Shown: one piece after another, positions 22,270-36,100 of the stretch | Numbering within the stretch: position 1 is the first letter of the stretch | How the letters are laid out: each line of letters opens with the position of its first letter | Assembly: GCA_030141605.1 (NCBI GenBank) | Contig: JAQGDQ010001090.1 | Coordinates: 1-63,936 of the forward strand | Source: Tubiluchus corallicola | Taxonomy: Eukaryota; Priapulida; Priapulimorpha; Priapulimorphida; Tubiluchidae | DNA: 63,936 nt | Direction of reading: 5' to 3' | Position numbers and translations under genes: made by a program | Notes under the pieces: model-generated | Seen by the model: only the letters and a program-made list of their open reading frames with translations | Database searches by the model: none | What the model was told of the DNA's origin: nothing

Positions 22270-24150
22270 TATAATGCTACACTTTCTCTAGCTAAATACT
22301 TCTTTGAAGGATGATATGAATATCCAAGCTAAAGCACTGCAGCCTAAATCTCACTCTAATTTAGAAGATTATCTTGATAAGAAGCTAGATAGATCCTAGT
22401 ACCGCCACAAGCAACACCAACTCCGGATGTAGCTTATTATCAAGGTAAACCTCTAAATTGAGTCAATGGGCCGGCAATGGTTTTGCAGCCATGTTCAGAT
22501 GATTTACATTTTTCTTCAGCCAGGTGAACAGGGAGAATGAGTACGACAAATGAAACTTCCCAAAAGGAGTATTGAACCCAAATAGTCACCAACCATTTAT
22601 TGAACCAGCCTCAACGTTGCTTAACTTTTGTCTCAAAGCACGTACCGTTCAATACTCACCACGCCCCAAAGACGAGGAGGGTACAATTATTATTGACTAA
22701 CATTATAGCAGACTACTACATTCAAATAACTATGTAAAACTTTTTTTGTGTATCTAGAATTTAAAGTAACCTTACCTGCTGAATTTTTCTGAATTCCTGC
22801 TTCAGTTAAAAGATGTTAACGATACCACTAACTGAAAAACACATCACAGGAGACCAGTAGCTGTTCTAGTGAATCACAATAAAGCCAGGAAGCCTGAACC
22901 ATGACACACACACACACAGAAGCTCAAACATGGAATGCTGCTGTAAACTTTGTAATCATGTGCAGGACAGATGTGTACAACATGAGCTGGAAGTATACGT
23001 TCAGAAATAAACATAATACACCAGGTTGTGGTGCTTGTTAAAATTTGCAAATAACCCATGATAGAAATAGACTTGACATGTAGCCCTGGGACAGAAATAG
23101 ACGGACTTCGTGATTTTTTTCTACAAATCTTCCTAACTAGGCCAATGGTCACTCAAGGTATGGCGCTGGAGTAAAAATGGAAAGATTTGACCACAAGTCC
23201 AGATAAATAGAATTCACATAACATAAGTTGTGGTTTTGAGGGAAAGAATTTTTTGCTATTATCATTCCAGTGATAAGAAGCGACAAAATTGATTCATAAA
23301 CATATAAGAACTTCAAACGTACATGAATATAAGTTATATAACAACATGATCTGTACATAAGAACGTCCAGTCTACGATTTTGAAAAGCAACAGAAAGCGA
23401 CCATTTATGAATCCGACGTCATGAGATTCTGTGATAAAAAGTACGTAGGGATAAAAGAGGCTTAAAACAGCAATTGAACTTGAATGAGCAATGTACTCCA
23501 AGGATAACCCCAAATCAAATTTGATCAGGCTAAGAGTAAACCATTTTCTGAGACATGTCTTGTATGTCAAAGTATTCTTAGATCTTTGCCTGTTTGATTG
23601 ACACGTGCTGCCACCTTTCGACAATTGTAGTGAACAGAAAATCAGATCGATTGCACCATAGTGTTATAAATCAACAGAGAAACATATAAAGTTGTTAACG
23701 AAAAAAGAGTCTTTATTATTAGAAGAACGTTAATTCTTTTATGGACCAATTTGTAGACTGTTTGCATTTTTCTAAACGCCCTGCAGTCCTGTATAACTTA
23801 GGTACGGTGTTAATAATTAATGGTTTCTAATGTCGTTGCTGCCTAAGAGAAAATTAATCAGGAAATTCCACAGGCTCGGAACTGAATCCATAACATCATA
23901 ACTACTGATCAGATATTACTGACGAAAGTTTTCCAGTCTGGTGTTTGTGTTAAGCTATTTTATAATATATTCACATGGAATAAACCAGAATAAAGTCGAA
24001 TGGATTATTATTTACAGGACCTTTCGCCCTAACGGGCCTCATAAATCTCAATAACTCTCTCTCTCTCTCGCTCAGGTTAGCAGCGCAAGACGCTATTCAG
24101 TTTAAGTTCATTTATTTCTTACTTTTGATCTATTAAAAAGTGATGATCTA
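22270..24150. other. Unassigned intergenic sequence
   Basis: No gene is recognised. Near 23140-23165 GGCCAATGGTCACTCAAGGT resembles family D (37086-37265). A small hairpin TCGCCCTAACGGGCC lies at about 24025, followed by a (CT)n run at 24056-24069. The open frames between 22874 and 23624 on the minus strand have no recognisable similarity. Confidence 0.4.
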
Positions 24151-24239
24151 TTCATTTTTTGCAACGGAATCCTGTATGTAACTATGGCAGATTTATTAAT
24201 TTTTGCTGGACAGATCATGAACATCTTTTGATAATTTTT

Positions 24240-24490
24240 ATTGTTATTTGTTTACTTTGCGAAGTCATGGAAGTCTGTATAATCGTTGGATTTGCTTTAA
24301 TGTCACCATCAACACGATGTAGCATCACATTTCGGGGGAGAGGAATGGCTCGAAAGCTAAGCTCCCTTCTCCTCACTATTTTTTGATTTGATCAAAATGC
24401 CAAGGTTCAGTTGTTATTTGTGTTCAAATTTATACTATGCAAGTGACTGTTGTAAATATAAATTATTTAATCTAATCTAATCTTTCAGGA
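24240..24490 (+). mobile_element. Probable LINE 3' end with AATCT tail
   Basis: The stretch has a GC-richer stem region (GGGGAGAGGAATGG near 24335 facing CTCCCTTCTCC near 24361) and then an AT-rich run that ends in TTTAATCTAATCTAATCT at about 24466-24483. A hairpin plus a short tandem tail is the usual ending of CR1-type non-LTR elements. No coding remnant is recognised. Confidence 0.35.
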
Positions 24491-25386
24491 GAGCTCTCTT
24501 ATATTTTAATTTTCTTATATTGACTTTATTCTTTAACAGACACCTGCAGATATCGTAGCATGATCTAATGTGTTGCTAATTATTATATTAATGTATGTCT
24601 GCTCTGCCAAGTAGGAGAGATTATTGTTAATAGATTTTAATGCTTAGATTGAAACGAATATTCGGTATTGTATTTTCACTATTAGAATTTCAAGACAAAA
24701 TTCAGTTCCTAGGCTATGGGAATTCAGTCTTGTGATTACGACTTCAGAAAAAAGTCTAAATTAATTTTGTATTCCAATCCTTTCTCAATCCTCATTATAA
24801 TGTGGCCTTCATAATTTAACGCCGAAATTTTTGGCAAAATAAAACATCAATATTTGCATAGACATGTATGTATTAATGCATCTCGTTATAATGCGAAATT
24901 CGCTTAATGCCAAATTGGTAGCTTTTTGTAGTCCCAAAGCAAACGTTGGCACAAAGAGGTTTGGCTGCATCTTTTTTTATTGCGAATAAACACCAACAGA
25001 TGGCAATGCGTTCCAATAAAGATGGCAGAGTTTTTGAAATACTAGGGCACTGACAATGTTTTTACATTCTTGAAAATGTTAACCCCTTTATGATCCTGCA
25101 ACAGGAAATATAACTATTCTCCCCACAAATCAGTCACCTAACCCCAGTCAGTAAGATGAGCTTTTGGCTTCTTTGCAAGTGAAAAATCAATAATTCAAGT
25201 AAATGAAGCCCATGACATATCACCCATGCAGGATAAAACTTATGGCTTTTAGTAATCAATTGATTTGTCAATGATTAACTCACTGTACAGATAACTGTGC
25301 AAAAACAGCTCATGTTGTATTACATAGTTAAGTGACATAAAGAGGTGAGGCGATGATAGTTATAACTGCCACGATAAGACAATAAC
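24491..25386. other. Unassigned AT-rich intergenic sequence
   Basis: I see no gene, repeat array or RNA gene here. Confidence 0.4.
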
Positions 25387-25786
25387 AAGCCTTTTCACAG
25401 TTCCAGCAATTGATGACGGTGAAAAGGTCAAAGGTTATGTGAACCTAACAACAGTATCTTAACCAAGCAACATGGATGTTTACACTTGACAACGCCTTGC
25501 AACCTATGCTGTTGTAACAGTAACAATTCTTAGCGCTAATTTTTGCTTCAGTTATGCCATTTTACGCGGATTACCGCTGCTACTATTTTGCCAGTTATTT
25601 TTGAATAAAGATAACATGTTAGTTTAAAACTAAACACGTGTAATATATAGTAAAACAACCATGTATTTCACTCGTTTAACCTACGTGTAGTTACGTACGT
25701 AAGGTTACGTAATGGTTGTAATGGTATACTTAACCTTTGACCTTTCAATAACTGCATGTGCACATAGCAAAACCGTAAAAAGGCTT
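25387..25786. mobile_element. Miniature transposon, AAGCCTTTTCAC family E
   Basis: The left end AAGCCTTTTCACAGTTCC is mirrored by CCGTAAAAAGGCTT at the right. Subterminal GGTCAAAGGTTA and TAACCTTTGACC form a second inverted pair. Related copies lie at 51274-51663 and 53417-53786, with a single right end at 30455-30553. The 400-bp interior is non-coding; the superfamily is not clear. Confidence 0.7.
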
Positions 25787-26666
25787 CATTCCATCAATAC
25801 GTGTAACACAAATACCCAGGGTTTGATTCATAATAACTTTTATTATAATACACATACTATTTAATACATACTCTTCTCTATTTACAGCCATTCGATAATT
25901 ATTCAACTCTATTCATTCGATATAAATATATAGTATTTCTCATTTTTAGATACATTGTCACAATAAGTAGGGAGACAATATTCCCACGAATTACTTTACA
26001 GTTAATAGGCTAAATCGTGCAAGAGGGTTTAACCCGTTTTGAGCGTTATAGGCATGAATTAAAAACAAGAACATAATCTCAACGAAATATTCTCTGCACA
26101 ATATTAATCAATTATTACAGCCTACATGGTTAACTTTGAGATGATCTCGAACGTCAAAAGGCACTCAAACTTTTTGTAATTTCAAAGACAGAATCAGAAC
26201 ATTTGTACGAGGAAATGTGCAGAGAGCAAGAGAGAGACTGCCTGCCTGCATACTGATCACTACTTCGTGACTGTGTCGTCAAAGGGTTGGTCTTGCCTAA
26301 TGGTGCATTCACACTAGTGAGTTTTTCTCTGCGAGTTATTGCAAACTCTCCAACAGTTGCAGCGGCAGACACTCGGCAAACGTGCGACAAGCGGTTTACA
26401 TGCTTGAACACGCTGTAACAATCGGCGACAGTTTTTGTATTAGTTCACCAACTGTTTGTCTCCCAATCTGCACTAGGCTAGTAATCTTCTCTAGATAGTT
26501 AAATTAGTGTCAGCTCTAGTACATATAGTACGACGAGTGGTCCAAATAGTTCGTTACTGTTTAATTATCAATGCAAAAAAATCATGTCTACATCACAATT
26601 AAACTTTCTGACTTTGAAGTTGTCGCTTCGGTTACAAATGTGCATGTAAGCTCTCCTAACAATTCG
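25787..26666. other. Intergenic region 3' of the Neuralized gene
   Basis: The segment 26299-26420 (GTGCATTCACACTAGTGAG and what follows) has the look of an old miniature transposon but no paired end was found. Nothing else is recognised. Confidence 0.35.
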
Positions 26667-26672
26667 TTTATT
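26667..26672 (-). promoter_or_regulatory. Candidate polyadenylation signal of Neuralized
   Basis: AATAAA on the minus strand lies 52 bases past the stop codon. If used, the 3' UTR would be very short; other AT-rich signals further on cannot be excluded. Confidence 0.4.
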
Positions 26673-26724
26673 AAGTGTTGCCGTCAACTACGAATAAATC
26701 ACAGAGAATTATTTCAGTGTTCTA

Positions 26725-27176
26725 TCAGGCTCTATATGTCCTAATTACGTCCCGAATTCTCGCCCGACATATTGGACACAATCCTTCTCCGTTTCGCCAC
26801 TGCAAGTCCGCGCACGCGTAGCACATGCACATGTGTCCGCACGTGTATAAGACGCAGTCGACGAGTCGTTCGTAGCATATCACGCATTCGTTACTATTCT
26901 CTCCGGCGGGCGGCGATCCGGGAGCGGCTGACTTAACAGTGGTCGGATAATTCGCCACTGCCGGATGAGGTGGAGTTTGCATCGGGGCGGCTCCGGTCAT
27001 CGGAGGTGGAATGTTTGTTGTCGGACAAACGATGTTGGCCGGTATGCTGCTCTGCGGAGGTGAAGCGTACGTAGGGGAAGGCCGAGGTGGAGCTCGGGCA
27101 ACACTGACTGTGCTTGGTGGAGACGTAGCAGATGGATTCTGTAATGCTGGCCTATTGTGTGCTGCAGGTATACAAC
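26725..27176 (-). CDS. NEURL: Neuralized exon 6 (linker and RING)
   Basis: The last exon begins after TAATTACAG and completes a split Gly codon. It encodes about 90 residues of low-complexity Pro/Ala/Ser/Thr linker followed by the C3HC4 RING (ECVICYE, CGHMCMCYAC, CPICRA). The RING recruits E2 enzymes. Lower-complexity linkers of this kind are variable in the family. The stop TGA is at 26725-26727. Confidence 0.97.
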
Positions 27177-30100
27177 CTGTAATTATACAAAATATACAAT
27201 TATTCATACACGTAAAACTGTAACGTAAAATAGAGTTACATATCTATGAGAAATACAAATTTGATCGGCAAGTTTCAACCACCCGTGCTCAAGACAACAT
27301 AGTCTATAATTTCAGTTGTTTAACATTTCAGCACACAGGTGGCGCTTGCAAAATGTAACAAATAGAGATGCCGTGGAAATAAACACGTAAAATTTCCAAT
27401 CAACATTTTTGGAGCAATCCAATGGCCGATACTTAAAAGGCTTGCATTTTCTTTGGAAATGTAAATTAATGCAGGTAGTTGTTGACTTACGACTACAATG
27501 CGTTCAGGTCGAAAAGTCAAAAGACAAACTGTAAACAAGTCAGACCCGTATATTAAAGCGGTGCACTCTGACACGCAAAACCTTGTGTGTGCACACATGC
27601 GCCAAGTATGGCGGTGCCTACGACGAGTTTATCAAAACAGACAGCAATTTAAAGTTTATTTGTTTAAAAAATAGAAGAAAATAAGAGTTACAGTTGGTTT
27701 TGTATAATTAAGTTGTATAATTAATTAAGTTGTGGTTATGCAATAAAGTCTTTACATGAAATAAACTTTAACTAGCCTCAAAAAATTCATCACAGACTCT
27801 GCCATACATAGTGTGTGTAGAGGCACAACATCTTGTGTGTAGAGGGCACACTGTTCTAATATATTGGTCGTAATTACTACCTGCAAGCCAATCGACACAC
27901 AAGTGTTACAAATAACCATTAACTCAATGGTTAATTAACTAAAAAAAGGATGGTGCTGAAAACTATTAATCAATCGGAATTCGAACCCAGAACCTTCTGC
28001 TCACAGTTTAGATGCTCTTCTGTTTCAGCTAGTCACCGAACAGGTGTGAATTCTCATGCTAGTAGCACCATCCTCTTTCAACTGATACCTCTTACCTACT
28101 GATTAGGTAAATGGCTGATTACCTATACAAACTGATTGCTTTCTCAGCTACAAAGTCACTAAATAAATAACACGAAAAACTGCTACACACGGGAAAAATG
28201 TCAGCAAACACAGACGCACCTATTAGTCGTATCGCTTGTGTATTTCCATAGACATCAAAGAACATCCACAGAGGTTGAGATATGTCCACGTACATCACAA
28301 TTGTTGTTTGACCACCGTTTCGGCTATAATGCACTTCACCTGTAAACAATAGATAGTATTGATTAGCCACCGAGCGTAACATTTGCACTAGACTGAAGAA
28401 AGCATTACCTGGTATTTCTACATGTTATCAGAAAACCGATAATTGACAATAGAGCAATCAATAACTGCATAGTACAGCTTCCGCACTCAAATGACATGCT
28501 ATTAGGTAACTTATGAAAACAGCAGAGCTTTTACACTGCAACATACTGAGTTTGCTAGAAACATTAGAGCTAGAGGGCGCTCAATAAAGATGCAGACCCA
28601 TGCACTCGTCGTGCGAAGTCACAGTGGATATTTGCTTTGACATTTTTTGACCATGTGACCTTTGACTTCTTGAAACAATAAGCAACAGGTTTCAAGTTCT
28701 GTTGAGACCAAGCTTGATGATTACAGCTCTGTTCCCAGATTACAGACACACATGGACAGAAATTCTGGTACACTGGAGTGTCTAAGCGCCACACCCTATG
28801 CACCGACTACCATTGGCATGGGGTGCGAAAACTCTGTCAGTTATAGTGCTTCTTGGTTGGCATATCCGCATAATGTTTTCTCCCGATCACCGGACGTGTC
28901 CAGCAAAACACTGTATCAGTGTTCTCTATTATGAAAAAGATCGGCTGCTGATCCAAAGTGTTTAACCTTCCTGGCGACCCCCTTCATTGAAATCATGAGT
29001 ATCTTTTTGGTTAGAAAATAGCCAAGATGTTAGAGAATTCAGATAGGTTAAGAGCCTTTGACGCAATCTTCATCAAGAACAAGAGAACATTTAGTTGAAA
29101 TTGCAATTCATAGTCTTGGCTACAAGTAAAATTTGACTACCTTTGTATAGCGTGAATAGAATGACCCTTGAAAGTATATTGTTGCAATTATATCAAGAAA
29201 ATTTATTTCCGTTAGACACAAGGAGTCTAAATATTCAATCGAAAGTCACAACACTTGTTTCTGGTAATTGCTCACTAAATCGTAACCAAAACGTCATTTT
29301 ATTTAACATCTTTCTGCATTACATATGGTCCACCAGCCATTTGTGATACCTCATTTTCAAAAAAATTGAGGTTGTATTGTTAGAAGGAAAAGAGTGTCAT
29401 GTGTATACGTTTTACAAATTACAAATTGCACTACTAATTACCAAAGTGAGTAAGTGCAAAGCTGCTACTGATATTACTTGAAGAAAAGTACAGTCAACTT
29501 CGGGTATAAGGTACTCGCTTATAGGGGACCACCGACAACGGTCCTGATTTTTCATAACGTTTTTCCTATGTAAAAATCTTCGTATATAAGGTACTCGGAT
29601 ATAAGGGACTTTTGGTTATAAAGGACGATATCTTCAATTCCCGTATAATAGAAACCCAGGTAAATTACCTCGCATATAAGGGAGCCTATAATCAAAGCGA
29701 AATTGATCAATTTTTAACCTCAATTTTTCGCAAACTCGGCCTTCGAACAGCTCGGTTTCTGCGGTCACATCACTGAAGGTGCTTCCTACATGCCGTTTGC
29801 ACAGAATGTGTAGCAATAATCCATAAAAATATGGGTAAAAGTACAGGTCTAGATACACCCTCGGTCTGACTCAACTTCGGCTATAAGGCACATCGGACAT
29901 AAGGGACGGTTTTTTCCGGTCCGGAGGTGTCCCTTATATCCCAGGTTGACTGCACACTAAAGGTAGCAATAAACCGCTTATAAAATTTTACTCTGTAATC
30001 TAGCATATCTGAGTAACTAATTATCACAGCTTTTACACTCAACATGTGTTCAGAAGTTGACAAAGGACAGGCAAGTAACTAAAAGAAACCACAAGTCATC

Positions 30101-33100
30101 AATCGAATAATCGATCAGCTAATCAATCAATCAAATACAGAAATGCTAATCACCTTTGTGATTAACGAAGAAGCTGAGTTCATCTCCTTGTTGTGGAGTA
30201 TTTGCAATGTCCTTGTTCACGACCCAGTATTCCGAACGATCGATAAGAAGGTCGGAATCGTTCGGGAATTCTCTCGGAGACACTCTATTGGGATCACAGG
30301 CCGTTAAGCCGAAGCCTAGTCCTCCCACGTAAACGCTCTCTGTCCGCAGCACCTAAAATAACAAGTACCTATTAGTTTCCTGACACTTAGTTGCAAAATT
30401 ATCCGTTAACTAAAGTTACTGAACTGATGTGGCAGATGGCTTGGTTTTACACACACGTGACATGGCGGTTGTAGCTAAGATACATTGCTGTGGTACACGT
30501 AACCTTTGACCTACAGCAACTGTGCTTGTGTACAACGAAACTGTGAAAAGGCTGATTGAAATTTGATTTGTAATGGCATCACAGAGTATCTAGTTTTTAA
30601 ACCTCAATTGTAAAATTGTTACACAGTTAATACAACCTAACAAAGTCTCGATACTTCTCAGGGAACATTTTAAATCAAACTTTAAATATAAATTCACGTA
30701 CAAGTGACACTTTTGGTAATGCATGTACTATATTTTGTTAATTATTTTATGCCTTGCATTCAGTTTTTTCCTTGGGCCTTTTCTCTATGGAATTCATCAA
30801 CAGAAAGACTGCTTCTTTATTAATTACAAGCTCACTTTGCTTCAGAAAGAATGTTACTGCATGCCTTTTCTTGCTATCAATATGGATTCTGTTTCTTTGG
30901 ACACCTTATTCATATCTTCATTGTTTTACTATAGCCCCTAACCACGAGAGGCCGTTACCCTTTTCTGGCACAAATTATTTTAAAAAGCCTTACATTTTAC
31001 ACCAGAATATAACTGAAAATTCTCTGAGTTCCTGTCGGTGATAGCACAAATCAACATTTATCAAATTTTGAAACCAAACTCGTCCAAAAGAAAGTCTAGA
31101 CAGCCTGGATTTGAACCAGAGACCTTTCACTCACAAAACGAATGTGAATACGTCTTACCTGAACAACAAATTTTTCGCCCAGCCGTATGGGCCTCGAGAT
31201 GAACACGTACGCATTACAAAACTCATCCTCTAGCCGACTGGCAATGGTCCTGCTTGGCGACACCTGGACATTGAAACCATGCGTTGTGTGGAAATGCGCC
31301 GGCTGGAACTGCGCGTAGTTGTGGTGGACGACAGGCGGAACAGGCGTGGACTCGTCGAGGCTCACACTCTGCATCCGACGTGTGATGTCGCCCACACCTC
31401 CTGCCGTGGAATTACTCCTGCTGACCAAGTGTGGACCAAGCTTAGTATCTGTAATAGAGGCACACAACATTTAATTCGACTTTAAAAATTTGTTTACGTG
31501 GGATGACGAATGGGTAACGTGATAAACCGGGATATCCCAGTTCGAACAAAATTAACTATTGACCAATGTTGGATTTGAAGTAAACATCATGGATATAATC
31601 GCTTTATAATACATACAATGAACTATAACCCCATCAAGTGTGGATCTGTAGAGACTGGTTGCATATTTAGTTAAAGGACAAGGAAAGGGGCACCTGAAGT
31701 AGGTTTCAGAAATATCATCTTAAAAAATTATTATACTTTACAGCATTTTTATGTGTATATCTTACTCGCAATTAAAGGAATTTTAGGTCGTTTTCATTTT
31801 AAAACTCCCGTGATGACTGTAAGACGCAACCATTTTAACGGTAAGTTGTTTGAAACAAGTTTGAAAAAATAATCAGAGCATTCGTAGCACGTTAACTGAT
31901 TTAACGTACACAGTACTTTATACAGTCAATAAGATTAATAAAATAATATGCTTTCTGGTGAGCCAGTGGTGCACACTGGGCGGGATTTTTGGTGAGCCAG
32001 TGGTGCACACTGGGCGGGAGATGCAGAGTGGTTTTATCAGGTGACACAAACATTTTAAATTACCAAGAATTTCCAATTGTAATTACACAAGTTTTTCAAA
32101 CAGGTAAGTGTAATGCTAAGCAATATGACCTTGTAAAGAAAGTTTTTTGGAATATACTTTAGAATTCCATTTACGTTCCCTTAAGCTATGTAAATAGATA
32201 AAGCTTGAATTAAATTGATATATATGACATAAGCCTGGAGTTTTTTCCCCACTAGGGCCTACACAAGTGATTTAAACTAATTTCACGTTATTGTTTTCAA
32301 TACTGGTATTTTAGTACTTGCTGTTTTTGAAGTAAGTCCTAAATTCCTAGTGCATCAGTTCAGTACATTAAAACGCAGACAGCGAAACAGCGTACGCCTT
32401 AGCAATGTTCAATTCCCGGCGGTGCGCCTAGGAGGTTAGAAAACGCATCTGCCACGCGACACACACAAAAGGAACAAAGCACTGGACAGGTGCAGGAAGG
32501 TATAATTACTGAAAGCGTGGCAGCCTGTGCCTACAATTCAACACAGCTGTCATTAAAACAGCAAGGTGAAAATGGACTGAGGAGGCTTTGTACAGGTCAG
32601 TTCTTAGCAAAAACGCCGTGCAGTGGGTTTTTGTAACTTCACAATCAAAAAGTAAACAGCTACTTTGCACAGTTAACAGTAAGACCTAAAATCAACTATG
32701 GTTTACGGCGCATGGAAAATGACACACAAGTTTCTGGCTTGTTTGTATAATGTCTAGTTTGTGTTTTAGTCTGTTGATGTTCACATTTTATAATGTTTCA
32801 TAGGCCCGAATAAAAATTACGTTTGACAAATATCTTGCTACGTAATTGTAAAATTTCGTAACGAAATTCTAAGCTGTGTTGATGCACTTCTTACAACTGC
32901 TAACACTCGTATATTCGTCAGGCTAGACATTCATAATTTGTTAAGCACGGTTCACAAGAAGATTTCAGGCACTTAGAACTTTTCAGTGAACACTTAATTA
33001 GTTCGTTTTTTAGTTGGAAAATGTTTGCTAATAGACAGAACTTTCTTAATTGACTATTTAATGAAACTGATTAAGTTTTCGTGGTTTGAAGTTGAATTAG

Positions 33101-36100
33101 ATGACATTAACATCACAGACAGAACAATGATCTGATATCGTTAATTAATAAAATCAAAATTCGCTCTTCATTAAGAATCAACTTCTACCATAGGATCATT
33201 GTTTATTTAGTCTTAGTCTCTCTGCACACAAACCCAAAATTTTCTTCAGATGTTCATTTTGCTATTACTAAAAAATGCAACACATTGTCTACCCCCTAGT
33301 TCTTTAAAAAAGCTTTGCTTATTGACAAAGTTTCCCCCGGGCTTCTTGTCTGTAGAATTCTGTGCAAGAAAACTGCTTTCCTGAAACTTACAATCTCACT
33401 AGATTAAAAAAAAACACCAGCGGGTACCTTCTGTCACTATCAAATTACTTATATGAATTAATTATCTCTGGACGTGTGCTAATATTTTCATCTTTTTACT
33501 CAAACCCCTGACCGTGAGTGACCACTGGGGTGAAAAGTAGCAAACGAAATTAGTAATAACGCTTATTAGAGAAAATTATTATACAAATTAATTAATATAA
33601 TGTTAACGTCAAGATTACTATAAATTATGCTTCAAAGCCATGTAGTTAATTAAATTTTGATACGAAGCTCGACAGACAGGAAACGAGAGAAAGTTGGAAT
33701 ACCTGGATTAGATCCAGGAATCTTCTTCTTACAAGACAGCTTCTTATTCATCCCTTGTAGGTGGCTAAATAAATTATACTTCAAAACCATGTAGGTCATT
33801 AAATTTTGATAACAGCTCGAAAGACAGGAAAAGAGAGAAAGTTGGAGTACCTGGATTTGAACCAGGAATCTTCTTCTTATAAGACAGCTTCTCATTCATC
33901 CCTTGTAGGTGGCTAAATAAATTATGGTTCAAAACCATGTAGTTAATTAAATTTTGATACGAAGCTCGAAAGAAAGGAAACGAGAGAAAGTTGGAATACC
34001 TGGATTAGAACCAGGAATCTTCTTCTCATAAGACAACTTCTTATTCATCCCTTATAGGTGGCTAACCAAATTCAGCATGTTCAATATTAGATCGGTGATA
34101 GCTCCCACTTCCTTTGTTTTAAATTTTGTCATCAAAACTAAATTTATTGGAAATTCGTGCCACCACTGCAAGGATGGTCAAACTCTTCCTGCAGATAGCA
34201 GCAATACAGTGAAGCATGCGGACAGGAATGTGCCTAATTCCTGCAGTGAGGATAAATTATTGTTTGTACAGGAAACAGCCAGCAAACATAAACAGCGGAT
34301 AAAATTCAGCTAATCCAGAAATCGTCCAACGAGTCTTGGGGGTACGAAATGATGTGAAAACACGATCACAAAGGCCCTTTCACACTGCTCTATTAGCAAC
34401 TTCCTGTGCCAACGACGCCAATACCGAGACGCATAGCTGAAGTATAATTCGAATTCATTGTCAAAGTACTGCCGATGAATTACAATCCACGGAATTGGGG
34501 GGGGGGGAACTATTCATGAAGAAGCTGAAATTCAGGGCAGAATACCAACTAATGCATCTGTCTTGATCATATCAATAAATTCGCTTCAATCATAAAATTT
34601 AAAAGCTGATTTTTTTTAATTAGAAGCATGATCACAGTTACAACACGAAAAGTTAAGTTAGACTAATAAATAAATCTATAAAAGGTTACATTATAGGCCC
34701 CCTAACCGTAGTTTTTCAAGAAGCAATTTGCACAATTGTACAATGTTCCCGTGGAATGCATTCCGAAAAGCAGCCCGTGAAGTTTGACAACAATGATGAT
34801 GACGATGACGCTGGTGATAATGATTACAAATGATAGTGATAGCAACGATGATGGTTAATACGATGGTGACGATGACAACGATGATAATGATTATTATGAA
34901 GATGAGGACAGTGGTGATGATAATGACGATGATTATAATGATGAAGATTACGAAGATTACAACGACCATGATGATGATGACGATGACGATGATGATCATG
35001 ATGACGGCGACTACGATGATTACGAAGATGACGACGAGGAAAATAAAAATAATAATTTATGTGTTAAATGTTTTTTCCACTCGCAGAACCTGTCATGCAG
35101 TAAGGCTAGAAAAAACAAAGCAATTGAGAAGGCAACAAACACTTCTCAAGGAAATAAGACACGTGGCTCCTCCTACTAGCCATAAACAATATTTTATGAA
35201 CGCCACCTCCTCTTTGTGGAAATTAACGACTGCAACACGCTGTCTGCACGGTCTCATTTTATTTCCAGGGCTTTACTCATAGCCCAGTAAAAGAATACGG
35301 GTTCTCTAACTCACACCATCTGTCAATTCCAACATATCCCATGTGTGGCACACGCTCTCAGCGCTTCCCTTTTGTCTGCAGAGCTATTCTTAGACGAGGG
35401 CAGACGCGCGGCAGGTGCAGTGGTTAATGCGTGCAGCGGCATGGGGGTTTAATTACTCAACTATTGTCTTAGTCGCGTGCGAGGGTGTATATATAGAACG
35501 CAAGCACCTGTGGGCGTGGAAGAAAGAGGTGTAAGATTTACTGTTTGACCCGGCCTCCTCAAAGCTGAGGAAATGATTGTTCCACAAACAGATGTTGTAT
35601 TTCTAAATATAACTCGCCGCACGCGAATGAGACAATAGAAGAAGGAATTGCTAATAAGTGCCTTAACACTGTCCAATAGAATAAATTGCAATATAAAGAA
35701 AATTGTAACGGGTTTTTGATGTTTTTACACAAATTTTTCATGGCAGCCACAGACACCTAGCCCTATTTCTAGACACCTAGACACAAGCACAGAAACCTAG
35801 CCCTACTTCTAGACACAAGCACAAACACCCAGCCCTACTTCTAGACACCTAGACACAAGCACAGATACCTAGCCCTACTTCTAGACACAAGCACAAACAT
35901 CCAGCCCTAGTTCTAGACACCTAGACACAAGCACAAACACTCAGCCCTACTTCTAGACACCTAGACACAAGCACAGAAACCTAGCCCTACTTCTAGACAC
36001 AAGCACAGAAGTCTAGCCCTACTTCTAGACACAAGCACAGACACCTAGCCCTATTTCTAGACACAAACACAGACACCTAGCCCTACTTCTAGACACAAGC

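Noticed and set aside
24159-24386. 75-codon plus-strand frame
   Set aside because: It overlaps a probable LINE 3' end and has no protein similarity I recognise.
34691-34999. Hydrophobic Ile/Val-rich minus-strand frame
   Set aside because: Antisense reading of the GAT-rich tract.
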